The translations under genes and the position numbers were made by a program. Under the pieces are notes generated by a model. It saw only the letters and a program-made list of their open reading frames with translations. It was not told the DNA's origin and did no database searches. Shown one piece after another: positions 1-5,719 of a DNA stretch of 6,162 nt. This DNA comes from Planctomycetaceae bacterium (GTDB taxonomy: Bacteria > Planctomycetota > Planctomycetia > Pirellulales > Pirellulaceae). Numbering within the stretch: position 1 is the stretch's first letter; every line of letters starts with the position of its first letter. Location of the stretch: assembly GCA_007124535.1 (NCBI GenBank), contig SLEY01000677.1, positions 1 through 6,162 of the forward strand, read 5' to 3'.

Positions 1-361
1 CTGTCTCCGCTTCTGCCGCTACCCCCACCGGCTGGCCACTGGCTTGCGACACCCGCAACTCGACCATCCGCGGCTCCACCTTCAATGTCAGGCTGCGCAG
101 GATGCTGCTCTCCAGCTGACACGCCCGGTTGAATTCGGCGATGCGGCCGCCATCCATCCGAAAGAAACTCAGCCAATAGGTGCCTTTTCTTTGGCCATTT
201 ATGGGGTAAGCAAGTTTCTGCTCGAACCACAAGCGGCCCGCGAGCACCTCCCCGCCACACTCTTCGACCATCTTCGTAACCCGGCCGCTGACCCCCTGAG
301 GATCGCGCGCGTAGGCATTGGAATCGAAGATGAACATGCATTCATAAACGTTTTGTGCCAA
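1..361 (-). CDS. rpsF: 30S ribosomal protein bS6 (partial, C-terminus outside window)
   Basis: Ribosomal protein bS6 of the small-subunit platform, which in known ribosomes partners bS18 next to 16S rRNA. The 120 residues present show the S6 pattern: an N-terminal NVYECMFIFDSN strand, then VTKMVEECGGEVL, the signature LAYPINGQRKGTYWLSFF (about 50-67) and ILRSLTLKVEPRMVE (about 87-101). No stop appears before the left edge; the reading continues through an alanine- and glutamate-containing tail, slightly past the usual end of the folded domain. The start is TTG at 359-361: an in-frame TAA lies two codons upstream and a GGGAG ribosome-binding site sits 8 bases upstream. The only nearby alternative, an ATG at codon 9, would remove most of the first beta strand. 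It follows pth by 22 bases and is probably the third gene of the rplY-pth-rpsF operon. In related genomes ssb and rplI often follow, outside this window. Confidence 0.93.
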   Translation of the reverse strand, partial: MAQNVYECMFIFDSNAYARDPQGVSGRVTKMVEECGGEVLAGRLWFEQKLAYPINGQRKGTYWLSFFRMDGGRIAEFNRACQLESSILRSLTLKVEPRMVELRVSQASGQPVGVAAEAET

Positions 362-369
362 GCCTTATT

Positions 370-374
370 CTCCC
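370..374 (-). promoter_or_regulatory. Shine-Dalgarno deciding the rpsF TTG start
   Basis: The minus strand reads AGGGAGA here, with GGGAG 8 bases before TTG at 361. An in-frame TAA between this site and the TTG rules out any longer rpsF. The site lies wholly in the 22-base gap after the pth stop codon. Confidence 0.65.
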
Positions 375-383
375 TGTCATCCA

Positions 384-947
384 TCAGTTGCCATTGTATT
401 GGTTCATGCAGTACTGGATATCCGCACGGATCCAGTCGGCCAATCCGTCGCATGCTCGTTGGACCGTTTCTTCCATCACCGGCCGCTCGTCCTGTCCGAA
501 TCGGCTGAGCACGTAATCGGCGGCATCCCACCGGGGGGGAGGGCTGCCGATTCCGATCCGCAGCCTGGGAAACGCCTCGGTCCCCAGACGGCGGATGATG
601 TCCACCAATCCTTTTTGACCGCCGGACGAACCGGCGGCGCGAAAACGCAGTCGCCCCAAGGGCAAATTCAAATCGTCACAGACCACAATCAGCTGGTCAT
701 TCTCCAACCGATAGAAGTCCCGTGCCGGTTGAACACTGGCTCCGCTACGGTTCATGTAGGTGAGGGGGCAAAGCAGGCCGACGGCCTGACCTTCGACCCG
801 GGCTTCCGCCAACTCCCCCTGAAAACGCTTGCGGGGGGACCCGCTTCCGTGTCGCCGCTGGAATTCCGCCAAGACCTCCCAGCCAATGTTGTGTCGCGTA
901 CCCACATACTTGCGACCCGGATTGCCCAATCCCACAATCAGTTTCAT
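384..947 (-). CDS. pth: Peptidyl-tRNA hydrolase (Pth, bacterial type)
   Basis: Cytoplasmic esterase that releases tRNA from peptidyl-tRNAs dropped by stalled ribosomes; essential in many bacteria. The 187-residue product has the usual length and motifs in order: KLIVGLGNPG with Asn9, TRHNIGW with the catalytic-type His19, PLTYMNRSG with Asn66, VVCDDLNLPLG with the Asp pair 91-92, then SSGGQKGLVDIIRRLG (about 107-122) and RLRIGIG. In the classic proteobacterial enzyme the GGQKG segment reads GGHNG, so a conserved His-Asn pair is Gln111-Lys112 here (see findings). The ATG at 945-947 is chosen because the family's first strand begins directly with it; a weak AAGGGA ribosome-binding site lies 7 bases upstream. 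The frame stays open far upstream, but that part overlaps rplY and is a shadow. It sits 41 bases after rplY and 22 before rpsF on the same strand, so co-transcription is likely. Confidence 0.96.
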   Translation of the reverse strand: MKLIVGLGNPGRKYVGTRHNIGWEVLAEFQRRHGSGSPRKRFQGELAEARVEGQAVGLLCPLTYMNRSGASVQPARDFYRLENDQLIVVCDDLNLPLGRLRFRAAGSSGGQKGLVDIIRRLGTEAFPRLRIGIGSPPPRWDAADYVLSRFGQDERPVMEETVQRACDGLADWIRADIQYCMNQYNGN

Positions 948-988
948 TGCCCAGTCCCTTCGCACCCCCCGGGGGTCCACGACGAGGC

Positions 989-1612
989 CTACTCCGCTTC
1001 CTCCTCGGCTTCCTCCCGGCGACCGATCAATTCCGGTTCCGCCGCCTCGCCCACTTCTTCTTCCTCGGCCACCGGCGCCGTCGGCACACAGTGCAACACC
1101 AACTCGTCCGGATCGGTCAGCACCTTGGCACCCTCGGGCAACACCAGATCGCTCACCCGGATCTCTTGATCCAAATGCAGATGATTGACGTTCACCTCCA
1201 GCTTCTCCGGCAAGGCGGCCGCCGCACACTCGAACTCCACCTCGTGCAACTGCTGCTCGATGATCCCGCCCTCTTTCGCCCCGGGCGCCTCGCCACGCAA
1301 TTCGAGGGGCAAGATGACACGCACGGTTTCCGTCGCGGACACCCGCGTCAAATCCAAATGCAATATCTCGAAACCCAAAGCATCCCACTGCACTTCGCGA
1401 ATCAAGGCCGTGTCGCGAACTGCCCCTTGCAGTTCCACCATTTTGGTGCCGTGACGGATGGCCGCATCCACCTGGTCGGCTGGTACGGCGAGATGGACAT
1501 TGGGCTGATTATGCCCGTAAAGCACCGCAGGCACCGCTCCCGCACCGCGCACTCGTTTCGCCGCGTGGGAGCCGACGTTTTCACGCACCGTTACCTCTAA
1601 GACATCCGTCAT
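989..1612 (-). CDS. rplY: 50S ribosomal protein bL25, long Ctc/TL5 form
   Basis: Ribosomal protein bL25, which binds 5S rRNA in the large-subunit central protuberance. The 207 residues fit the long Ctc/TL5 form and not the roughly 95-residue E. coli L25. The N-terminal 5S-binding domain (about 1-92) has the RVRGAGAVPAVLYGHN signature (20-35) and a closing FEILHLDLTRV. The C-terminal TL5-type beta domain (about 95-180) has LPLELRGEAPG, KEGGIIEQQLHEVEFEC and DQEIRVSDLVLPEG. A strongly acidic tail follows (about 182-207, 13 glutamates), a common addition in this family. The ATG at 1610-1612 has an AGAGGG ribosome-binding site 8 bases upstream (1621-1626). It is the first recognisable gene of the rplY-pth-rpsF set. 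prs, which often precedes ctc elsewhere, is not found upstream; that side is occupied by the divergent DUF11 gene. Confidence 0.96.
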   Translation of the reverse strand: MTDVLEVTVRENVGSHAAKRVRGAGAVPAVLYGHNQPNVHLAVPADQVDAAIRHGTKMVELQGAVRDTALIREVQWDALGFEILHLDLTRVSATETVRVILPLELRGEAPGAKEGGIIEQQLHEVEFECAAAALPEKLEVNVNHLHLDQEIRVSDLVLPEGAKVLTDPDELVLHCVPTAPVAEEEEVGEAAEPELIGRREEAEEEAE

Positions 1613-1659
1613 CGGGTTGACCCTCTACCGTTATCCGTCGCTCGCTAGTCGATGAAAGC

Positions 1660-1689
1660 CCGATATTTTCGCACAAACTCACCGATATT
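1660..1689. repeat. 8-bp direct repeat pair, 22-bp period
   Basis: CCGATATT occurs at 1660-1667 and again at 1682-1689 on the plus strand, a start-to-start distance of 22 bp, about two helical turns. The right copy overlaps the candidate rplY -10 and the left copy falls just past its expected transcription start. That geometry suits a regulator dimer, but two 8-mers could also arise by chance. Confidence 0.4.
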
Positions 1690-1715
1690 CAACCCCAAAA
1701 CACGCAGGTCGGCAA
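1687..1715 (-). promoter_or_regulatory. Candidate sigma70-type promoter for rplY-pth-rpsF
   Basis: On the minus strand TTGCCG (1715-1710) is followed after exactly 17 bases by TTGAAT (1692-1687). Each hexamer matches the consensus at 4 of 6 positions. Transcription would start near 1680 and give an rplY leader of about 67 bases. It is the best minus-strand candidate I found between the two divergent genes, but it is modest and not proven. Confidence 0.33.
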
Positions 1716-1740
1716 AATTCATCGCCGCACCGCCCGGAAG

Positions 1741-1763
1741 CCCGCCCTGCCGACCCGGGCGGG
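1741..1763. repeat. Small GC inverted repeat in the divergent intergenic region
   Basis: CCCGCCC (1741-1747) and GGGCGGG (1757-1763) form a perfect 7-bp stem with a 9-base loop. There is no T-tract on either side. It could be a 5' leader hairpin of the DUF11 transcript or a chance consequence of high GC. The rest of 1613-1922 shows no convincing gene. Confidence 0.35.
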
Positions 1764-1908
1764 AACCGCACGACAAGCCGCGCCGGCGGAAAAACCGGCA
1801 TGAAGGACGTAATCCGCGGGCTTTCTCCAAACGGCCCTCCGCAGAAATCGGCCCCCACGCCGCTGCGCATGCTACGGTTCACCAGATCAAATGACCAGTG
1901 GTTGCCAG

Positions 1909-1913
1909 AAGGA
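1909..1913 (+). promoter_or_regulatory. Shine-Dalgarno deciding the DUF11 lipoprotein GTG start
   Basis: AAGGA within AGAAGGA lies 9 bases before GTG at 1923. It supports the start that puts the lipoprotein signal at the N-terminus. The in-frame ATGs at 1800 and 1869 would leave it buried behind 18-41 extra residues. Confidence 0.6.
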
Positions 1914-1922
1914 AAACGAACG

Positions 1923-4664
1923 GTGAATCTCGGACGGTCCTCCCTCCTGCGTATCGCGACGCGGCAGGTCGTTCTGTGCGCCCTGCTCGCGGCCGGTTGC
2001 GCACCACTGAGATTGCCGGCCATCGATCCCACCGGTGAACGGGTCTTCCTGCGAGACGGACATACCACTTGGGCCAGCGGCGCCCCCTTGGCCGGACTCC
2101 CCGAACCGGTCTTCGCGCCCGCCCCAGTGGCACCACCCTGCCCCGAAGGTGTGCCACCCCACCCCCTGGCGCACCAAGCCCCGAGCCCCGATTGCCGTGT
2201 CACCGCTCCGGACACGGTGGCCCCACCCTCCTGTGAAACACCCGCCTGGCCCGCTCCGCCGCCGATTGCCCCTCCACCATCGCAACCCATACCACCCACT
2301 CCTCCGGCCGTGCCAGCGCCCTTGCCCGGCGTCCGCACGCCGTTGGTTCCGGAGGAGCGACTGCTGGTAGCTCCCCAACGGCTGTTGGCGCCCGTGGGCA
2401 GCGAAGTGATTCTGGCCTCCGGGCTGTGGGGACCCCGGGGAGATTTCCTGCCTCACCAACGAATCGAATGGACCCTGGCGCCCGATAGCGTCGGGCATTT
2501 GGTCAGCACCAGCGACGACGACCGCTGTTGGCACGCATTCTGGCATCATACTTCGCATCGCCGGAGCGCGAATCAGGCCGTAACTTGGAGCCTGACCCAG
2601 CCGACGGTGCTGACGCGGGGAACACCGCAACCGGCAGAGCATGTCACGATTCTCCGCGGTCAGAGTTGGGTGACCGTAACGTCGCCGACCGAAGGCACGA
2701 CGTACGTGACGGCGGTGGCGCCCCGGGCGGCGAACTGGGACCGGCGGCGGCAGAACGCCACGATCCACTGGGTGGACGCCCAGTGGACGTTTCCTGCGCC
2801 GGCGGTCGTCGCTGCGGATCAACCGCATACCTTGACGACCGTTGTCCAACGGACGTCGGGCCGTCCACTCCCGGGCTGGGTGGTTCAGTACCAGTTGCCG
2901 GATTCGGCGGAAACCGGGTTTGGCTACGAGGGGCAGGCGCGGGTGGAGGTGCTGACCGATGAGCAAGGCCGAGCCGAGGTGACGTTAGAGCCGGTGAATC
3001 GCAGCAGTACGGTGCGGGTGGCGATGAAGGTCTTGCGTCCGCCGGATGAGGATCTTCCGCAGATGGTGGTCGGCCGGGGTGTCACGACGGTCAGCTGGAG
3101 CGCGCCGGATCCGCGGGTCACGTTGACGGGTCCGGAGAAGGTGATGGTGGGGGGGACGGCGACCTATCGAGCGGAGATCTCCAATACCGGCGATCTGGTG
3201 GCCTCGCAGGTCACGGCGCGGGCGACGATTCCCGCCCCGATGACGTTCCTTCGCAGCGAGCCCCCGGCGCGCGTGTTCGGGGATCGGCTGGAGTGGGATT
3301 TGGGAAGCCTTTCGCCTGCGGAACGACGTGCGATCACGATCCATTGCCGGCCGGATCGGCGAGCGGAAGTGCGATTCTGCGTCCGGGTCCGGAGCGATGA
3401 TCCGCAGGGGCCGGGACCGCTGGACGCCGAGGCTTGCGTGCCGACGGTGGTCTGGAGTTCGGATTTGGAAGTGCAGGTCTCCGGGCCGCAGACGGCGCAC
3501 GCCGGGGATCAAGTGGAGCACGAGATCGTGGTCCGGAACCGGGGGACGGAGCGTCTGGACGACGTGCGGATCCGCAATCGTCTGCCCGCCGGATTGGAGT
3601 TGCTGGGCCAACCGGGCAGCGTTTTCGAGCGGCGTCTGCCGGAGCCGTTGGAAGCGGGGGATTCGCGGACGGTCAGTGTCGTTCTGGTGGTCCGCGGCAC
3701 GGGGCGGTTGTGTCACGTCGTGGAAGCTTTTGCGGCCAGCGGTCATACGGCGACAACGACGGTCTGCATCGAATCGAGTCCGCCGGCGGTCGCGGAACCG
3801 CCGCCCGCGGACCGCCCGCCGGATCCCCGGCCGACCGAGGAACCGGCCGAAGCTCCTCCACCGGATCCCGAGGCGCACCGATTGGTCGTGGACGTCCAGG
3901 GACCGTCGGAGAGCCGGGTGGGCGATTCGGTGACCTATGCCCTGCAGGTCACCCATACGGGTACGGCGGCCGTGGAGCAGTTGCGAATCGTCAAGACCTA
4001 CGATCCCAGCCTGTATCCTCAGGAGGCCAGCCAGGGGTTCGATCTCGACGCGCTCCGCCGCGGCGAACTGTTATGGACGTCCCCGCGTCTGGAGCCGGGG
4101 GCCACCGTCCACCGGGAGGCCAAGTATCGCTGTTTGCAAGCGGCTGCGGCGGCGCGGGTGCGGGTGCGGGTCGAGGCCGAACCCGGGGTGCGGGCCAGCG
4201 CGGAGGCCGTCACGCGAATCCAGCCCGGGGAGGCTCCGCCCGATTTGACCGTGCCTCCGGAGGAGGACGATCCCGACGCCCCGGCCGAGGGCGAGTTGCG
4301 CGTCTCGCTGGCCGACACCCACGATCCGGTACAGCTGGACGAGATCACGACGTACATCATCAGCATCGAGAATGCCCGCGAGGTCTCGGACCGCGACATC
4401 ACCTTGACCGTCTTCCTGCCGGACGGTTTGGAATACGTGCGGCTTCGCGGCCCGACGGCGGCCCGCCGCTTGAGCGAGGACGGGCGGACGATCGAGGTCA
4501 CGCCGATTGCCGAGATCCGCCCGGGAGAACGGCTGAATCCGTTCTACATCGAAGTTCGGGGGCGGCAGATTGGCAAGCACCGGGTGCGTGCCCGGGTGGA
4601 GAGCTGGCGGACTCCCGAGGCGGTCGAAGCGACCGAAGACACCACGGTCACCATTTCCGGGTGA
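1923..4664 (+). CDS. Exported DUF11-repeat lipoprotein, planctomycete family
   Basis: Predicted cell-envelope lipoprotein of 913 residues; its function is unknown. From the GTG at 1923, basic residues, a short hydrophobic stretch and the lipobox LLAAGC end at Cys26. The mature start carries LPAIDPTGERVF, a signature I associate with planctomycete DUF11 proteins. Then come: a proline-rich linker (about 55-138); a beta-rich segment (about 140-290) with IEWTLAPDSVGHLV and GTTYVTAVAP; a Big_1-like Ig domain (about 293-370) with LTDEQGRAEVTL; and four DUF11-type repeats at about 395-505, 513-615, 653-769 and 790-913, each opening near a VTLTGPEKVMVGGTATY-like strand. Proline- and acid-rich spacers (about 618-651 and 770-789) flank repeat 3. 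Repeats 1 and 2 hold cysteines that could form disulfides. No transmembrane helix or C-terminal anchor is evident. A role in surface structure or adhesion is inference. It is transcribed away from rplY and ends beside a strong hairpin. Confidence 0.88.
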   Translation: MNLGRSSLLRIATRQVVLCALLAAGCAPLRLPAIDPTGERVFLRDGHTTWASGAPLAGLPEPVFAPAPVAPPCPEGVPPHPLAHQAPSPDCRVTAPDTVAPPSCETPAWPAPPPIAPPPSQPIPPTPPAVPAPLPGVRTPLVPEERLLVAPQRLLAPVGSEVILASGLWGPRGDFLPHQRIEWTLAPDSVGHLVSTSDDDRCWHAFWHHTSHRRSANQAVTWSLTQPTVLTRGTPQPAEHVTILRGQSWVTVTSPTEGTTYVTAVAPRAANWDRRRQNATIHWVDAQWTFPAPAVVAADQPHTLTTVVQRTSGRPLPGWVVQYQLPDSAETGFGYEGQARVEVLTDEQGRAEVTLEPVNRSSTVRVAMKVLRPPDEDLPQMVVGRGVTTVSWSAPDPRVTLTGPEKVMVGGTATYRAEISNTGDLVASQVTARATIPAPMTFLRSEPPARVFGDRLEWDLGSLSPAERRAITIHCRPDRRAEVRFCVRVRSDDPQGPGPLDAEACVPTVVWSSDLEVQVSGPQTAHAGDQVEHEIVVRNRGTERLDDVRIRNRLPAGLELLGQPGSVFERRLPEPLEAGDSRTVSVVLVVRGTGRLCHVVEAFAASGHTATTTVCIESSPPAVAEPPPADRPPDPRPTEEPAEAPPPDPEAHRLVVDVQGPSESRVGDSVTYALQVTHTGTAAVEQLRIVKTYDPSLYPQEASQGFDLDALRRGELLWTSPRLEPGATVHREAKYRCLQAAAAARVRVRVEAEPGVRASAEAVTRIQPGEAPPDLTVPPEEDDPDAPAEGELRVSLADTHDPVQLDEITTYIISIENAREVSDRDITLTVFLPDGLEYVRLRGPTAARRLSEDGRTIEVTPIAEIRPGERLNPFYIEVRGRQIGKHRVRARVESWRTPEAVEATEDTTVTISG

Positions 4665-4678
4665 CCGAGAGGCCCGGA

Positions 4679-4731
4679 CCCAACCGAATTGGGATGCTCC
4701 CCGAGCCGGAGCCCAGCGACGCGACGTCGCG
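4679..4731. repeat. Three consecutive small inverted repeats after the DUF11 gene
   Basis: CCCAA/TTGGG (4679-4693, 5-base loop), GCTCC/GGAGC (4696-4712, 7-base loop) and the perfect 12-bp palindrome CGCGACGTCGCG (4720-4731) follow one another almost without gaps. They lead directly into the large hairpin at 4735-4781. Together they occupy most of the 122-base gap between the convergent genes. Confidence 0.5.
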
Positions 4732-4734
4732 GTC

Positions 4735-4781
4735 TCCCGCGACGGCTTCCGAAGGGCCGTTCGGAAGCCGTCCTCGCGGGA
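4735..4781. terminator. Long hairpin between convergent genes, probable bidirectional terminator
   Basis: TCCCGCGA plus CGGCTTCCGAA (4735-4753) pair perfectly with TTCGGAAGCCG (4760-4770) and TCGCGGGA (4774-4781). The stem is 19 bp, broken only by a 3-base bulge (TCC, 4771-4773), with a GGGCCG loop. It starts 70 bases after the DUF11 stop and lies 5 bases beyond the stop of the convergent small ORF. Neither flank has a T-tract, so it is not a textbook intrinsic terminator. It could act with Rho, as an mRNA 3'-end barrier, or as a repeat element. Confidence 0.6.
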
Positions 4782-4786
4782 AGCGA

Positions 4787-4990
4787 TCAGCGTTCGGTGA
4801 CCACGCACACGGGAGCGACCCCGTTGCAATCGGGCTCGACCCAAGCCCGTTCGGCAGCCAATTCGGCTTCCAGTTTCGTTTTCCAGTCGCCGCGTACGTC
4901 CACGTACTTCCACAGCGACGCGGTGGAATATTCAGGATGGCTTGAACCGGTACTGTCTCGCCAGTCAACAACCTGCAGCGTGTAGGACAT
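4787..4990 (-). CDS. Small protein of unknown function (67 aa)
   Basis: I do not recognise this protein. It is a 67-residue ORF starting at ATG 4988-4990 with MSYTLQVVDWRDSTGS and ending CVVTER. It has four tryptophans (10, 27, 36, 50), a mixed-charge middle with a likely helix around WKTKLEAELAAERAW (36-50), and two cysteines near the C-terminus. There is no signal peptide or membrane segment. The ATG is the only usual start after an in-frame TAG upstream. The usual Shine-Dalgarno is missing; the preceding bases are TC plus A7 and G. In favour of a real gene: balanced, protein-like composition unlike the Arg/Pro-rich shadow ORFs nearby, and a stop codon sitting exactly against the large hairpin. 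Against it: short length, no family match and no clear promoter. It stands alone, convergent with the DUF11 gene. Confidence 0.5.
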   Translation of the reverse strand: MSYTLQVVDWRDSTGSSHPEYSTASLWKYVDVRGDWKTKLEAELAAERAWVEPDCNGVAPVCVVTER

Positions 4991-5058
4991 CTTTTTTTGA
5001 ACCCCGTTAAGTCGGACTCCACTCCCTTTTCTTGAGGAAACCTTCCACTAGGATCGGA

Positions 5059-5095
5059 GTTCATCCCGAACGGCTTGAACCCTTTCCGGATGAAC
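5059..5095. repeat. Perfect 8-bp inverted repeat with 21-base spacer
   Basis: GTTCATCC (5059-5066) and GGATGAAC (5088-5095) are exact reverse complements. They lie 70-105 bases upstream of the small minus-strand ORF, where a promoter or leader for that ORF would be. The repeat could be an operator or an RNA hairpin in its leader; nothing further can be seen. Confidence 0.35.
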
Positions 5096-5211
5096 CGAAC
5101 ACAACACCCAAGCGCATCGCAAAAGCTACTCGAAAACCAGGAAAACAGCAAGTGCAACCTGCCCGTCCCGCCGGGGTCGGCGGGTGGGAATTCGCGGTTT
5201 TTTGGCAGCAA

Positions 5212-5310
5212 GGTTGTGGAGCAGGGGGCTGCGACCGAGGGAGGGACCCCGAAGGGCGTTGTTGGGTGTCCGGGTCGGAAGGAAACGGAGATCAACTCCG
5301 GTCCACAACC
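5212..5310. repeat. Long-range 9-bp inverted repeat enclosing a possible structured RNA
   Basis: GGTTGTGGA (5212-5220) is perfectly complementary to TCCACAACC (5302-5310), 81 bases apart. Inside lies a small hairpin CGGAG/CTCCG (5286-5300, 5-base loop). A CCGGGT inside the loop can also pair with ACCCGG just downstream (about 5321-5326), which would give a pseudoknot-like arrangement. The strand cannot be decided. The terminator-like hairpin at 5455-5485 would favour plus, but I found no clear plus-strand promoter upstream. Confidence 0.25.
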
Positions 5311-5454
5311 ACCGTTGAGAACCCGGAACCGGTAAGTCCCACGGGAGCCGCGCCACAAACAACCTTTTTGACCAGCATCCCGCTTGTGTTTCCGAAAGCG
5401 TCTTGCTTACATTCAAAGTATATCGCGCCCCACCTGCGGTGGCAACCGTGGGCC

Positions 5455-5485
5455 AAAGAATCGGTGCCGATTTTTTCGTTTTTTT
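5455..5485 (+). terminator. Candidate intrinsic terminator upstream of the ispE promoter
   Basis: On the plus strand AAAGAATCG (5455-5463) can pair with CGATTTTTT (5468-5476) as a 9-bp stem with one G-U pair and a GTGC tetraloop. T6 is in the descending arm, and T7 follows at 5479-5485. The stem is AU-rich and so weak, but hairpin plus T-tract is the expected form. No plus-strand gene lies just upstream, so it would either end an unannotated RNA or block read-through from the DUF11 transcript into ispE. Confidence 0.35.
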
Positions 5486-5573
5486 CGCGGCTCCAGGCGG
5501 CCCCAACCGTCCGCCGCCCCGTGCGGGAGTCAGCAAACCACCTCGCCCTCCCCGTCCCCCCCTCGAACTGAGC

Positions 5574-5601
5574 TTGACCGCTAGCACGCTTGCAGTAGAA
5601 T
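5574..5601 (+). promoter_or_regulatory. Sigma70-type promoter for ispE
   Basis: TTGACC (5574-5579) and TAGAAT (5596-5601) each match the -35 and -10 consensus at 5 of 6 positions, with a 16-base spacer. Transcription would start near 5608, leaving a leader of about 112 bases before the ispE ATG. CTAGC (5581-5585) and GCTAG (5606-5610) flank the -10 as a 5-bp inverted repeat, a possible operator. Confidence 0.62.
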
Positions 5602-5719
5602 TTGGGCTAGTCAAAGGAAGTGCCGAAAGCGGGGGCGTTCGCTCCCGGTGAATGACGCGCCTCGTCTTTCGTCGAAAAAACATCATCCAGTGGGGTTTCC
5701 CCGGGCGCAAGCGGTAGAT

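Larger units (their letters stand above)
4991..5573. other. Long non-coding interval upstream of the ispE promoter
   Basis: No convincing protein gene lies in this interval on either strand. ORFs that cross it have Arg/Pro/Gly-heavy, low-information translations with no recognisable motif. I see no tRNA, rRNA, tmRNA or RNase P signature. It does contain an 8-bp inverted repeat (5059-5095), a GC stem at 5167-5184, the long-range pairing at 5212-5310, a 5-bp hairpin CCACC/GGTGG at 5430-5442, and a hairpin with T-tract at 5455-5485. It is richer in A and T runs than the flanking genes, as expected of regulatory or non-coding DNA. Confidence 0.6.

Noticed and set aside
965..975. CCCCCGGGGG palindrome between rplY and pth
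   Set aside because: It has no room for an RNA loop at its centre and is probably incidental in GC-rich DNA.
399..1169. Plus-strand ORF of 256 codons opposite pth and rplY
   Set aside because: Shadow of two well-conserved genes on the other strand.
1645..1722. 25-codon minus-strand mini-ORF (MNFADLRVLGLNIGEF...) just upstream of rplY, a possible leader peptide
   Set aside because: Its start lies upstream of the best promoter candidate and it has no clear ribosome-binding site. Nothing distinguishes it from chance.
1887..2966. Long minus-strand ORF (359 codons) antisense to the DUF11 gene, and a similar one at 2985-3956
   Set aside because: Arg/Gly/Pro-rich translation without motifs. High GC at third codon positions of the sense gene keeps the antisense frame open.
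3434..4945. Plus-strand ORF of 503 codons in another frame of the DUF11 gene
   Set aside because: Gly/Arg-rich low-information shadow; the overlapping frame encodes clear DUF11 repeats.
5202..5216. TTGGCAG-N5-TTGT, resembling a sigma54 -24/-12 promoter
   Set aside because: The -12 GC is GT, and no gene follows in register. The match is too weak.
5032..5571. Plus-strand ORF of 179 codons before ispE
   Set aside because: Composition is not protein-like, there is no ribosome-binding site, and it runs through T-tracts and hairpins up to the ispE -35 region.
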